From: Anaerolineae bacterium
GTDB taxonomy: Bacteria; Chloroflexota; Anaerolineae; Anaerolineales; Anaerolineaceae
Direction: 5' to 3'
Assembly: GCA_013178295.1 (NCBI GenBank)
Contig: JABLWW010000013.1
Span: 62,001 to 126,000 of the forward strand
DNA: 64,000 nt
The notes beneath the pieces are model-generated. The model was not told the DNA's origin. It ran no database searches and was given only the letters and a program-made list of their open reading frames with translations. Positions 17,815 to 28,100 of the stretch are shown here, piece after piece (positions within the stretch are counted from its first letter, which is position 1; each line of letters begins with the position of its first letter). The position numbers were made by a program, and so were the translations under genes.

Positions 17815-18462
17815 ATGGCGCAAAAAATTCGCCTGCTGCTGGTGGATGACCATGCCCTGCTGCGCGAGGGCATCCGTGCCTTTCTGACCACCCGTGAGGA
17901 TGTGGAACTGGTGGGTGAGGCGGATAACGGCGAAGAGGGGGTGCGGCTGGCGCTGGAACTGCGTCCAGATGTCATTCTCATGGATTTGCTCATGCCGGGC
18001 ATGGACGGCGTTGAAGCCATACGTCGCATCCTGATGCAAAATCCAGCCGCGCGTATTCTGGTGCTGACCAGCTTTGCCGCGGATGAGCAGATCACCCTTG
18101 CCATGCGCGCCGGAGCGGCGGGCTATCTGCTCAAAGAGTCCACCGCCGAGCAGATGCTCCAGGCGGTGCGCGATGTCCACCACGGGCTGACGGTGATGCA
18201 CCCGCGCGTGGTGGATGCGCTGGTCAAAGGGCTGCAAAATACCTCCCTGCCCTCCCCTGATGCCCTGACGGACAAAGAAAAAGAGGTGCTTGCCCTGCTG
18301 GCGCAGGGGCTTTCCAATCACCAAATTGCTCAGCGGCTTTCGCTCAGCGAGTGGACGGTGCGCACCCATGTGCGCAACATCCTGGGCAAGCTGCATCTGC
18401 AAAACCGCACCCAGGCGGCTCTGTATGCCCTGCGTGAGGGGCTGGCGGATTCGCTGCACTAG
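17815..18462 (+). CDS. NarL/LuxR-type response regulator
   Basis: A 215-residue two-component regulator. The receiver domain (about 5-125) has the acidic pair VDDH, the phosphoacceptor in VILMDLLMPGMDG (D55) and the lysine in GYLLKES. The C-terminal LuxR helix-turn-helix (about 148-210) reads LTDKEKEVLALLAQGLSNHQ, then EWTVRTHVRNILGKLHL. No kinase gene is adjacent in the same direction; the two HisKA_3 kinases in this window (40.6 and 56.0 kb) are the type that usually pairs with such regulators. The start follows a TATAAT by 7 nt. Confidence 0.93.
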   Translation: MAQKIRLLLVDDHALLREGIRAFLTTREDVELVGEADNGEEGVRLALELRPDVILMDLLMPGMDGVEAIRRILMQNPAARILVLTSFAADEQITLAMRAGAAGYLLKESTAEQMLQAVRDVHHGLTVMHPRVVDALVKGLQNTSLPSPDALTDKEKEVLALLAQGLSNHQIAQRLSLSEWTVRTHVRNILGKLHLQNRTQAALYALREGLADSLH

Positions 18463-18496
18463 CCGCGCTTTGCGCCGCATACCACAAATGAGGTAG

Positions 18497-18524
18497 AGCG
18501 GGTCACCCTTTTGGGTGACCCGCT
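18497..18524. terminator. Strong 12-bp hairpin after the LuxR-type regulator
   Basis: AGCGGGTCACCC and GGGTGACCCGCT pair perfectly around a TTTT loop, 35 nt after the stop codon. No T run follows, so termination may need Rho, or the structure may instead stabilise the 3' end. Confidence 0.6.
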
Positions 18525-18657
18525 TTGGTGCTTCAAATTCCCTCTGGCGGGGGATGTACTCCCCCCCGCGGTTTGTTATCATCATGCTGTGGAGACGGAT
18601 TGTTTTGGTTTTGGCGGCGTATGGGACTGTCCCGTTTTGACGAATGTGGAGAGGAAC

Positions 18658-19110
18658 ATGAGGGGCGACGTTCTTTGGGAAGGGAGAAAGAGCGCAAAAA
18701 TGCAAACCCCCGGTAGTGTGTTGATTGTGGGCAACTGGCATCAGCGGCGGCAGAGTTTGTATGCGCTGCTGCGCAGACTGCCTGAGATCAGCCGGATTCA
18801 GTTGAGCGACTATCACAACGCCTGGAGGTGTATTGTTGACCTGCAGCCAGCGCTGGTGATCTTTGACCATTGGTTTCCGGGTGAAAATGTGCAGGAGATC
18901 AGCGTGGCGCTGCGCCGCCGATACCCGCACATCCGCTGCATCGAATTGGGCGGCAGCCAGTCGCTGCGCAGTACGGCGAATGCCAGCCAGCCAGACCTGA
19001 CGCTGGAAGGCGATGTGCCGATTGAGACCATCTTGGACGGCGTGCGCCGCTTGCTGCGCGCTGACCCCGACGATGGCGAAAACCCTGAGGGACAGCCTTC
19101 CCCCCTTTAG
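18658..19110 (+). CDS. Degenerate receiver-like (pseudo-receiver) protein
   Basis: About 150 residues with a receiver-like fold pattern: [20 protein letters not shown], then [20 protein letters not shown], then RCIELGGSQ and [15 protein letters not shown]. The aspartate at the phosphoacceptor position is present (FDHWFPG), but the N-terminal acidic pair is replaced by GN and the beta5 lysine is missing. It may thus be phosphorylation-independent. Its start is taken at ATG 18658 with GGAG 6 nt upstream; the open frame extends earlier but without coding character. It lies 34 bp before the chemoreceptor gene and is probably co-transcribed. Confidence in the fold is moderate. Confidence 0.6.
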   Translation: MRGDVLWEGRKSAKMQTPGSVLIVGNWHQRRQSLYALLRRLPEISRIQLSDYHNAWRCIVDLQPALVIFDHWFPGENVQEISVALRRRYPHIRCIELGGSQSLRSTANASQPDLTLEGDVPIETILDGVRRLLRADPDDGENPEGQPSPL

Positions 19111-19144
19111 GGATTGTTTTTGTATAGACCAAGGAGGTAAAACG

Positions 19145-21553
19145 ATGAAAGCTTTTCACAACCTCAAAACAGCCACCAAACTGCTGGGAGGCTTCAGCCT
19201 GGTCACTGTGCTGCTGATTGTGGTGGCGGTAATCAACTACACCCAGATGGCGCGCATTGATGCGTATGTCGAATCGATATACGCTGACCGTCTGCTGCCG
19301 ATTGACTATGCTTGCAAAGCCGAGTCGTATCTGTATAAGATGCGCGGCGATGTATATAAGTATGTCCTTCTGCCGGATGAGCGTGCCCAAAGCCAGGAAA
19401 TGATTAACGACAGTATTGCGCAGGTTAATGCCAGTATGGAAATGTACCGCGCCACCAACCTGCTGGAAAGTGAGAAAGAGGAGCTGGCAAAATTTGACCG
19501 TGCCTGGGCGGATTATCAGGCTGCGGTAGCGCAGGTTATCAAAGATGTCGAAGCCGGCAATGAGCAGGCTGCCATCCAGAGCCTGCTGGAGGGCGGGGCT
19601 GCCTCGAATTCCCGCAAGGCGGTGGGCGCATCTTCCGAAGCGTTGATTGAGATCAACCGCGCCGAAGCCGAACGGCTGAAAGCACAGGCGGACGTTGCCT
19701 TTGCGCAGGCCGGGATTATCAGCCTGGTGATTGCGCTGGTGGCGGTGATTGTTGCCTTTGGGCTGGGGCTGTTGATCACCAGCAGCATCAATACCCCGCT
19801 CAAGATCATGAGCGCTGCCTTGGGCAACCTGGCGCTGGGCGACCTCAACCGCGATGTCCCCCAAGCGGTCAAGGATCAAATCTGCGCCCGCAAGGATGAG
19901 ATCGGCATGGCGGGCAAGGGGCTGGCGGCGGCGGAAAACTACATGCTCGAAATGGCGGGCAAAGCCGAGCGCATTGCCAACGGCGATTTGACGGTGGTGG
20001 TGCAGCCTAAATCCGCTAAGGATGAACTGGGGATTGCCTTTGAGCGTATGATTGCCGGGCTGCGCGAGGTGTGCGGGGCGGTCAAGGAGCGCGCCGTCGA
20101 GTTGGGCGCCTCTTCGGCGCAGCTTTCGGCGGCGGCGGCACAGGCCGGGCAAGCCACCTCGCAGATTGTGACAACCCTTGAACAGGTGGCGCGCGGGGTG
20201 GCGCAGCAGACCGAAGCCACCACCAAAACCGCTGCCTCGGTCGAGCAGATGAGCCGCGCCATTGAGGGCGTCTCGCGCGGTGCGCAGGAGCAGGCATCTG
20301 CGGCTGCCAAAGCCTCCGAGATCACCACGCGCATGAATTCCGCCATTCAGCAGGTAGCAGGCAATGCGCAGGAGGTCACCGAGCGTTCAGCCGAGGCGGC
20401 CGAAGCAGCGCGCAAGGGGTCGCAGACGGTCGAACAGACCCTGACAGGCATGCAGGCGATCAAGCAGCGCGTGGATGAGCTGGCGCAGCGCGTGGGCGAG
20501 ATGGGGCAGCGCTCCACCCAGATCGGCGCCATTGTGGAAACGATCGAGGACATCGCCTCGCAGACCAACCTGCTGGCGCTGAATGCCGCCATCGAAGCGG
20601 CGCGGGCGGGCGAGCACGGCAAAGGGTTTGCCGTGGTGGCGGATGAGGTGCGCAAACTGGCAGAGCGTGCCTCGGCGGCGACCAAAGAGATCGGAGGGCT
20701 GATCCGCAGCATCCAGGAGACGGTCAATGAGGCGGTCAACTCGATGGAATTGGGGGCAAAGGACGTGCAGAACGGTGTAGCGCTGGCAAACGAAGCCGGA
20801 ACAGCGCTGTCTGCCATTCTGGATGCAGCCGAGACGGTCTATGAGCAGGCAAAGCAAGCCTCCGAAGCCACGCTGCGCATGAATGAGGCGGCTGCCGAAC
20901 TGGTCAGCGCGGTCGATTCGGTCTCCGCCGTGATTGAGGAAAACACCGCCGCCACCGAGCAGATGAGCGCCGGTTCGAGCGAGGTGACCCAGGCGATCGA
21001 AAGCATCGCCAGCGTCAGCGAGGAGAACAGCGCCGCCATTGAAGAGGTTTCGGCTTCGACGGAGGAAATGAACTCGCAGGTCGAGGAGGTTTCGGCTTCT
21101 GCCCACGAACTGGCGGAAATGGCAAAACAGCTCAAGACGCTGGTGGCACGCTTCAAGCTCTCGGAAAATGAAAATTTTGTTGAACAGGTGGAAGTCTTCA
21201 AAGAAGCGCATCTTGACTGGGTGGCAAAGCTGCGCAAGATGCTCGCCGGAGAGCTGCGTTTGAAAGAGGAAGAGGTTGCCAGCCACACCAACTGCGACCT
21301 GGGCAAGTGGTACTATGGGCGCGGGCGTTCCGAATTTGGCGGGATGGCGCAGTTCAAAGCCATTGAGGAACCGCATACCCGTATGCACCAGATGTGTCGT
21401 CAGGCGGTGGTCAGCTTCAACCGCGGCGATAGACACGAAGCGCAGCGCATCGTAGATCAGCTTGCGACCCTCTCGCGCGAGGTTGTCGCTGACCTGGAGA
21501 GCCTGGAACATGCCATTGCGCTGGGCGGCAATGGGCATGCAGCCAGGAGGTGA
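19145..21553 (+). CDS. Methyl-accepting chemotaxis protein with C-terminal CZB domain
   Basis: An 802-residue chemoreceptor. Membrane helices lie near residues 13-32 and about 200-222, enclosing a 4-helix-bundle-type periplasmic sensor. HAMP-like sequence follows ([20 protein letters not shown] and a second copy near 290), then the signalling domain with the conserved hairpin ([20 protein letters not shown]). The last 120 residues form a CZB (chemoreceptor zinc-binding) domain: [29 protein letters not shown] and EEPHTRMHQ give the His/Cys/His/His ligands. CZB receptors respond to zinc or hypochlorous acid in studied species. The start is set by AAGGAGG before ATG 19145. No cheA or cheW is nearby. 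Confidence 0.92.
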   Translation: MKAFHNLKTATKLLGGFSLVTVLLIVVAVINYTQMARIDAYVESIYADRLLPIDYACKAESYLYKMRGDVYKYVLLPDERAQSQEMINDSIAQVNASMEMYRATNLLESEKEELAKFDRAWADYQAAVAQVIKDVEAGNEQAAIQSLLEGGAASNSRKAVGASSEALIEINRAEAERLKAQADVAFAQAGIISLVIALVAVIVAFGLGLLITSSINTPLKIMSAALGNLALGDLNRDVPQAVKDQICARKDEIGMAGKGLAAAENYMLEMAGKAERIANGDLTVVVQPKSAKDELGIAFERMIAGLREVCGAVKERAVELGASSAQLSAAAAQAGQATSQIVTTLEQVARGVAQQTEATTKTAASVEQMSRAIEGVSRGAQEQASAAAKASEITTRMNSAIQQVAGNAQEVTERSAEAAEAARKGSQTVEQTLTGMQAIKQRVDELAQRVGEMGQRSTQIGAIVETIEDIASQTNLLALNAAIEAARAGEHGKGFAVVADEVRKLAERASAATKEIGGLIRSIQETVNEAVNSMELGAKDVQNGVALANEAGTALSAILDAAETVYEQAKQASEATLRMNEAAAELVSAVDSVSAVIEENTAATEQMSAGSSEVTQAIESIASVSEENSAAIEEVSASTEEMNSQVEEVSASAHELAEMAKQLKTLVARFKLSENENFVEQVEVFKEAHLDWVAKLRKMLAGELRLKEEEVASHTNCDLGKWYYGRGRSEFGGMAQFKAIEEPHTRMHQMCRQAVVSFNRGDRHEAQRIVDQLATLSREVVADLESLEHAIALGGNGHAARR

Positions 21554-21593
21554 ACAGGATTTATCGGTTGCTTTTATTGGTGTTTGTGGTTCT

Positions 21594-21632
21594 GGTGAGC
21601 ATGGAGCAAGTTTCTCCCCATCCATGCTCACC
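21594..21632. terminator. 12-bp hairpin with 15-nt loop after the chemoreceptor gene
   Basis: GGTGAGCATGGA (21594-21605) and TCCATGCTCACC (21621-21632) are exact reverse complements, 40 nt after the stop codon. There is no T tract. It may be a terminator or mRNA-end structure separating the receptor from the CheB-CheR gene, which has its own candidate TAGAAT box at 21689-21694. Confidence 0.5.
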
Positions 21633-21724
21633 GCTTTGCATGGCGGTCTGATATCCGACAAAATTTGCGCAAATTACCGCTTTTGTTGTAGAATCTAAAA
21701 AATTCTTGGCAGGGAGCTCTTCTT

Positions 21725-24700
21725 ATGGAAAAGAAAAATCGCCGGGGGGGTGAAGCACCCCAGCCGCCCATCTATTACGTGGGGATTGGCGCTTCGGCGG
21801 GAGGCTTGGAGGCGCTGGAGACCTTCTTTACCCACATGCCGCCCGACAGCGGCATGGCGTTTATCATCATCCAGCATCTTTCGCCGGATTATAAAAGCAT
21901 GATGGTGGAACTGCTTTCCAAGCGCACCGAGATGCGCGTCCAGCGCGCCGAAGAGGGGATGCTGGTGGAACCCAACTGTCTGTATCTCATCCCGCCCAAG
22001 AAACAGCTCTCCATTTTTCACGGCAAGCTGCTGCTGAGCGAAATTGACCACTCGCGCGGCATCAACCTGCCGATAGACGTCTTTCTGCGTTCGCTGGCGG
22101 ATGACCAGGCGGAGAAGGCGGTGGCGATCATCCTCTCCGGCACCGGCAGCGATGGCGTGCGCGGCATCCGCGCTGTCAAGGAAGCCGGGGGGATGGTCAT
22201 GGTGCAGAGCGAGGAATCGGCTAAGTTTGACGGGATGCCGCGCTCGGCGATCTCCACCGGACTGGCGGATTTTATCCTGCCCCCGGAGGAGATGCCCGAA
22301 AAACTGCTCTCGTTTGCCCGCCATCCCTCGGCTGTCAAAGCCGACCTTCCGCAGGCGCTGCTTTCGGATGAAGACGGCATGGCGCGCATCTTTGCCCTGC
22401 TGCGCGAGCGCACACGGGTGGATTTTACCTTTTATAAACCCAGTACAGTGGTGCGGCGCATCGAGCGCCGCATGACCTTTAATCAGGCAAATGATCTGCG
22501 CGATTATGTCAAGTATATGGAAACCCACCCCGGCGAGGTAATGGCGCTCTACCGCGAATTGCTCATTGGTGTAACCAGTTTCTTCCGCGATCACGAGGTG
22601 TTTGAAGAACTGGAGGAAAAACACCTGCCGCGCCTGTTTGAGCGCGCCGAGAGGCGCGAGATGCGTTTTTGGGTGGCAGGCTGCTCGACCGGCGAGGAAG
22701 CCTACACGCTTGCCATCCTCAGCCGTGAAGTGATGGAAAAAATGGGCATCCATCTTGACCTCAAGATTTTTGCTACCGATATTGACCGCGATGCCATCCA
22801 GCGGGCTGGCAGTGGCAGCTATCCGGAAAGCATCTCTGCCGATGTGCCCCCGCGTCTGCTGACACGCTATTTTCACCGCCGCGATGATCACTTTCACATT
22901 GACCGCTCGATCCGCGAGATGGTCGTCTTTGCCCAGCACAATCTGGTCAAAGACCCGCCTTTCACCAACATTGATCTGGTGAGCTGCCGCAACCTGCTGA
23001 TCTACCTCCAGCCGGTGCTGCAATACAAGGTGCTTGACCTGCTCAATTTTTCGCTCAACCCGCAGGGCATCCTGCTGCTGGGCACCAGCGAGACGACCGG
23101 CGAGCTTTCCGACCTGTTTGACCCGCTGCACCAAAAATTCAAGATTTACCAGTCCAAAGGCAAACGCCGTCCGCCGGGCGAGGTGCACGAGTTCCCTGCC
23201 GCTCCCGAAGCGCGCGCCTGGCAGAACCGTGTGCGCGTCGGTGCGCGGCCGCTGCGCACGCAGGAAGAGGAGCGTATGCTTGAACGCTTTCTTCAGACAC
23301 TTGCCGGGGATTACGTCCCGCTGGCGCTGGTGGTCAACGAGCAGATGGAGGTGCTGCACATCCTCGGCGACGCCGAGGGCTATTTCCGCTTTCCCTCCGG
23401 CAAAATGACCAGCGATGTAACCAAAATGGCGGTCAAAGACCTTTCTATCCCGCTGGCAACCGGGCTGCAAAAGGCATTCAAAACCGGCGAAGAGATCAAA
23501 TATACCAACATCCGCCTCAACTGGCGCGACCAGGTCAAAGCGGTGCAGATGCGCATCCGCCTGCTGCCCGGCAAAAAGAGCCAGGAGCCGCTGGCGGCGG
23601 TGTTTATCGAGGAAATGGCAACCGCTCCCCGCGAAGCCTCTTCCAGCGAGGTGCGCGTCTATGATATCGGGCAGGAAATTGAACAGCGCATCCACGACCT
23701 GGAGCAGGAACTGCAATTCACCCGCGAGAACCTGCAAGCCACCATTGAGGAACTGGAAACCTCCAACGAGGAACTGCAAGCCACCAACGAAGAACTGCTT
23801 GCCAGCAACGAGGAACTGCAAAGCACCAACGAGGAACTGCAATCGGTCAATGAGGAATTGCACACCGTCAACACCGAATACCAGAGCAAGATCATGGAGT
23901 TGACCGAGCTGACCAATGACCTGGATAACCTTATGGCGAGCACGCGCATCGCCACGCTGTTTTTGGATGAAAATCTCGAAATCCGCCGTTTCACCCCCGA
24001 ACTCAAGCGCATCTTCAAGATTTTGGAAGGCGATATTGGACGTCCGCTGAGCCATATCACCCACACGCTGGTGGATGTTGATCTGATGGAGATCATCCGC
24101 CGTGTCGAGCAGAGCAGTGTGGGGCAGGATATCGAAGTGTGCACCCAGGAGGGCGATTGGTATCTGCTGCGCGTTCTGCCCTATTTTGTCGGCGGGATGA
24201 CCGCTTCCGGCGTGGTGCTGGCGTTTGTGGATATCAACCTGCTCAAAAGGACGCAGGACGCCCTTGCCGAAAGCGCGACGCGGCTGGCGAGCCTTTACCG
24301 CGCCGCCCCGGTGGGCATTGGACGCGTGGTTGACCGCACACTGGTCGAGGTCAACGACCGCGTCTGTGAGATGAGCGGCTACCGCCGCGAGGAATTGATC
24401 GGGCAGAGCACGCGCATCTTCTACCCCTCGCCAGAAGAGTTTACCCTTGCGGATGATCTGATCTATGATCAGGTGCGCCGTTTTGGCGTGGGCACGGTGG
24501 AAACCCACTGGAAACGCAAGGACGGCAGTGTGTTCCCGGTGTTGCTCAGCCTGGCGCCGATTGACCCCGAAAAACCCGCCGAAGGCTTTACCTTCACCGC
24601 GCTGGATATCACCGCCCACAAACAGGCGCAGGCGGATGCCCAGCGCAGCGAGGCGCTTTACCGCCAGCTGTTTGAGACTATGCTTGAAGGGGTGGTCTAT

Positions 24701-25087
24701 CAGGATGCGGAGGGCAAGATTTTTTCCGCCAACCCGTCCGCCGAACGCATTCTGGGGTTGACGCTTGACCAGATGGCGGGGCGCACCTCGATGGACCCGC
24801 GCTGGCGCGCTGTGCGCGAGGATGGATCGGACTTGCCCGGCGAGGAACATCCGGCGATGGTTGCCCTGCACAGCGGCAAACCGGTGGAGGGGCTGGTGAT
24901 GGGCGTGTTCAACCCCCGCCTGAATGAAACCCGCTGGATACGCGTCAATTCCATTCCCCTCTTCCACCCCGGTGAAGACAAACCCTATCAGGTCTACTCG
25001 ATTTTTAACGACATCACCGAAGCCTATCAGCTTGCCAAAGGTGTCAAAGCTGCCATCATCCTGCGCCAGGAGGATCACAATGGCTAA
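21725..25087 (+). CDS. CheB-CheR fusion with PAS domains
   Basis: A 1120-residue hybrid chemotaxis protein. The CheB methylesterase domain (about 15-200) carries the catalytic Ser in GASAGG, His in IQHLSPDYK and Asp in GTGSDGVRG, but no receiver domain. The CheR methyltransferase (about 215-480) has AGCSTGEEAYTLAIL and VSCRNLLIYLQ. A long coiled coil of NEELQ repeats lies near 670-720, followed by three PAS domains to the end. No kinase domain is present. Such fusions are widespread and may work as sensory or scaffold proteins rather than in classical adaptation. A GGGAG ribosome site precedes the ATG. The next gene encodes a PAS/GAF kinase and lies 12 bp downstream, so they are co-transcribed. 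Confidence 0.93.
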   Translation: MEKKNRRGGEAPQPPIYYVGIGASAGGLEALETFFTHMPPDSGMAFIIIQHLSPDYKSMMVELLSKRTEMRVQRAEEGMLVEPNCLYLIPPKKQLSIFHGKLLLSEIDHSRGINLPIDVFLRSLADDQAEKAVAIILSGTGSDGVRGIRAVKEAGGMVMVQSEESAKFDGMPRSAISTGLADFILPPEEMPEKLLSFARHPSAVKADLPQALLSDEDGMARIFALLRERTRVDFTFYKPSTVVRRIERRMTFNQANDLRDYVKYMETHPGEVMALYRELLIGVTSFFRDHEVFEELEEKHLPRLFERAERREMRFWVAGCSTGEEAYTLAILSREVMEKMGIHLDLKIFATDIDRDAIQRAGSGSYPESISADVPPRLLTRYFHRRDDHFHIDRSIREMVVFAQHNLVKDPPFTNIDLVSCRNLLIYLQPVLQYKVLDLLNFSLNPQGILLLGTSETTGELSDLFDPLHQKFKIYQSKGKRRPPGEVHEFPAAPEARAWQNRVRVGARPLRTQEEERMLERFLQTLAGDYVPLALVVNEQMEVLHILGDAEGYFRFPSGKMTSDVTKMAVKDLSIPLATGLQKAFKTGEEIKYTNIRLNWRDQVKAVQMRIRLLPGKKSQEPLAAVFIEEMATAPREASSSEVRVYDIGQEIEQRIHDLEQELQFTRENLQATIEELETSNEELQATNEELLASNEELQSTNEELQSVNEELHTVNTEYQSKIMELTELTNDLDNLMASTRIATLFLDENLEIRRFTPELKRIFKILEGDIGRPLSHITHTLVDVDLMEIIRRVEQSSVGQDIEVCTQEGDWYLLRVLPYFVGGMTASGVVLAFVDINLLKRTQDALAESATRLASLYRAAPVGIGRVVDRTLVEVNDRVCEMSGYRREELIGQSTRIFYPSPEEFTLADDLIYDQVRRFGVGTVETHWKRKDGSVFPVLLSLAPIDPEKPAEGFTFTALDITAHKQAQADAQRSEALYRQLFETMLEGVVYQDAEGKIFSANPSAERILGLTLDQMAGRTSMDPRWRAVREDGSDLPGEEHPAMVALHSGKPVEGLVMGVFNPRLNETRWIRVNSIPLFHPGEDKPYQVYSIFNDITEAYQLAKGVKAAIILRQEDHNG

Positions 25088-25103
25088 AAAGAAAAAACAA
25101 TGA
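25080..25103 (+). CDS. Seven-codon mini-ORF MAKKKKQ bridging two genes
   Basis: AGGAGG is followed after six bases by ATG, then five sense codons for Ala-Lys-Lys-Lys-Lys, Gln and TGA. The stop overlaps the ATG of the histidine kinase (ATGA type) and the mini-ORF itself overlaps the end of the CheB-CheR gene. It may deliver ribosomes to the kinase start by reinitiation, or be the remains of a frameshifted kinase N-terminus. Confidence 0.4.
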   Translation: MAKKKKQ

Positions 25104-28100
25104 GCATAGACACACCCCCCGAAAAGACACTGCGGCAGAAGGCGGAAGAACGCCTGCGCCACAGCATGACCGATGTAGGTTCGCTCTCGCTGGAGGAGGC
25201 GCGTAAGCTGGCGCATGAGCTGCAGGTACATCAGGTGGAGCTGGAGATGCAGAACGAGGAGCTGCGCCAGGTGATGGAAGACCTGGAAGCATCACAGCGC
25301 CGCTTTTTCACCCTCTTCAACCAGGCGCCGGTGGGGTATCTGGTGCTGGATGAGGTGGGCATCGTGCAGCAGGTCAATGAGACCTTCTGCGAGATGGTAC
25401 AGCGCGGGCGAGATGAGATCATCGGTCACGCCCTGGCAGATTGGATTGCCCCCCCTGACCGCCAGGCGTTTCTGGCGCGCTACCGCGCCTTTTATAAAAG
25501 TCCGCAGCTGAAAAACTTTGAACTGCGTCTTGTGCGCACCCAAGGCGGCGGGTTTTATGCCCGCCTGGAAGGGCAGTTAGTCAGCGGCGATTTTGGTCGT
25601 CCCAAGACGGGCAGCCTGGTGCATCTGCTGCTGACGGTTTCTGACATCACCGCCCGCAAAGAGGCCGAGGAGGCGCTGCGTCAGGGTGAGGAGCGCTTCC
25701 GCACGCTGTTCGAAGGGGCGGCGGTGGGAATCCTGGACGCGCAGGGGGTGGTGGTGCACGTCAGCCAGCGCCTGTGCGACTTGCTGGGTTATGCGCCCGA
25801 CGATCTGATCGGAAAAACTATCCCGGAGCTGACCTACCCGGATGACCGCGCTAGCAGCCAAGAGATGTTTGACCGTTTGGTGCGCGGCGAGATAGATACC
25901 TACGTTTTGGAGAAGCGCTATCTGTGCAAAGACGGAGGGGTAGTTTGGGCGAACGCCAATGTGATTGCCCGGCGCGATTCCAGTGGAGCGCTGCAGCAGG
26001 CGATTGGCATCATTCAGGACATCGGCGACCGCAAACGCGCCGAGCAGGAGGTGGAGTTTTACACCGCGCGTCTGCAGAGCCTGGTGCGTATGTTTCAGTA
26101 CCAGCCGAAGAGCATTGAGGATTTTTTGGAATATGCGTTGGAAGAAGTTCTGCGTGTGACGCAAAGCGCCATTGGTTTCATCAGCAAGTACGATGCGCAG
26201 CGCAGAGAGTTTTCATTCAAGGTATGGTCGCGGCAGGTGATGCAGGTGTGTGCTATCACTGAGACGGATTTTGTCCGCCCATTGGAGGAAGCCGGATTGT
26301 GGGGCGAGGTGGTGCGTCAGCTGCGCCCGATCATTGTCAACGATTTTCAAGCGCCGCATCCGCTCAAAAAGGGCTATCCCGATGGACACGCCGAACTGCG
26401 ACGTTTTATGGGCATTCCGGTGGTCAGCGATGGGCGCGTGGCGGCGGTGGTGGGGGTGGCAAACAAAGAAAGCCCGTATGATGAAGGAGACGTTCTCCAG
26501 CTCACCTTGCTGATGGATGCCGCCTGGAAGGTGGTGGAGCGTATGGAGGCGGTCGAGGCCGTCCGCCAGGGCGAGGAGCGCTTCCGCGCCCTGTTTGAGG
26601 GGGCGGCTGTAGGAATCTCGGATGCAGAGGGGGTGGTGGTGCGCGTCAGCCAGCGGCTGTGCGACCTGCTGGGCTATGCGCCCGATGCATTGATTGGCAA
26701 AAACAGCGAGGAAATCACCCATCCCGAAGACCGCGCTCTGCACCGTCAAATGAAAGAAAAGATGCAAATGCAGCAGCTGGACAGCTACGTGATCGAGAAG
26801 CGCTACCTGCGCAAAGACGGCGGCGTCGTATGGGTCAACCTTAACGTATTTGCCGTGCGCGATTCCAACGGCAAGCTGATGCAGCGTATTGGGGTTACGC
26901 AGGATATTACCCCGCGCAAACTCGCAGAGCAAGCCCTGCAGGAGGAGCGCCAGCGCTTCCAAGACCTGTTCGAACATGCGCCGGTTGCTATCTGGCTGGA
27001 GGATATCACCGCCGTAATGGTGTGGATGCAGCAGCGCAAAAGCGAGGGGGTGAGCGACCTGCGCGCCTATTTTGCCCAACACCCCGATCAGGTAACGGAT
27101 GTCTTCGGTCTGGTGCGCGTGCTAGATGTCAACCAGGCGGCGGTGGAGATGAACGCCGCCCACAGCAAACAGCATTTGCTGGAAAACCTGGCGCAGACGA
27201 TCACTGAAGCCACTGTGAAGGTGCTGATCGAAGAACTGGCGGCGCTGTGGGAGGGAAAACTGCACTTTGAAATGGAAACCCAAAGCCGCCGCCTGGATGG
27301 ACGCCCGTTGTTTACCATCTCCCGCTTTGATATTCCCTTGGTTGGGGAAGAGACAGGCGGGCAGGCAGCTCCCGATTACTCCCGCATGGTTTTTACCGCC
27401 GTGGATATCACCGCCCTCAAAAACGCCGAGCGCACGCTGATTGCGCAGGAGAAGCTGACGGGCATTGGCACGTTGGCGGCTGGCATGGCGCACGAGATTA
27501 ATTCGCCGCTCCAGGTGGTTACCGGCGTTGCCGAATCGCTCAAGAAGCGTCTGCAGGAGGGGCGTCAAATGAGCAGCCAGGATATGATCCGCAGGCTGGA
27601 CATGCTGGCGGATAACGCTTGGCGCATACGCGATATCGTACGCTCGATGCTCGATTTTACCGCTGGGGCGGCGGGGGAGGTTGCCATGCACTCGCTCAAC
27701 GATATTGTGAGTGCCACATTGACGCTGCTGGAAAGCCAGACCAAAACGTGGAAAAACGTGATGATTGAACCGCAGCTTGATGAGAACCTGCCGCAGATTT
27801 CCTGCGACCGCAATCAGATCATGCGCGTGCTGATCAGCCTGCTCAACAATGCCCATGAAGCCATGCCGCACGGCGGCAGAATTGGCATCCAAACCACCTA
27901 TGACCCGCAGACCGAGCAGGTGTATCTGCGGGTGATTGACAGCGGACTGGGCGTGCCGGAGGGCATCCGCAAGCGCATCTTTGACCCGTTTTTTACCACC
28001 AAGCCGGTGGGCAGCGGTATGGGGCTGGGGCTTTCGGTTACCGCAAGCATCCTGCGTGCGCATGGCGGCGATATTGAACTGGAAAGCACCTCGCCGCAGG

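Noticed and set aside
23700-23880. A short-period DNA repeat (ACCAACGAGGAACTGCAA-like units), considered as a repeat array
   Set aside because: It encodes the NEELQ coiled-coil heptads in the CheB-CheR protein and keeps frame; there are no spacers as in CRISPR.
21695-25231. A 1178-codon open frame on the minus strand antisense to the CheB-CheR gene
   Set aside because: It is the mirror of a high-GC coding gene with low stop-codon chance; its product is His/Gln/Arg-rich without domains, while the plus strand has complete CheB and CheR motifs.
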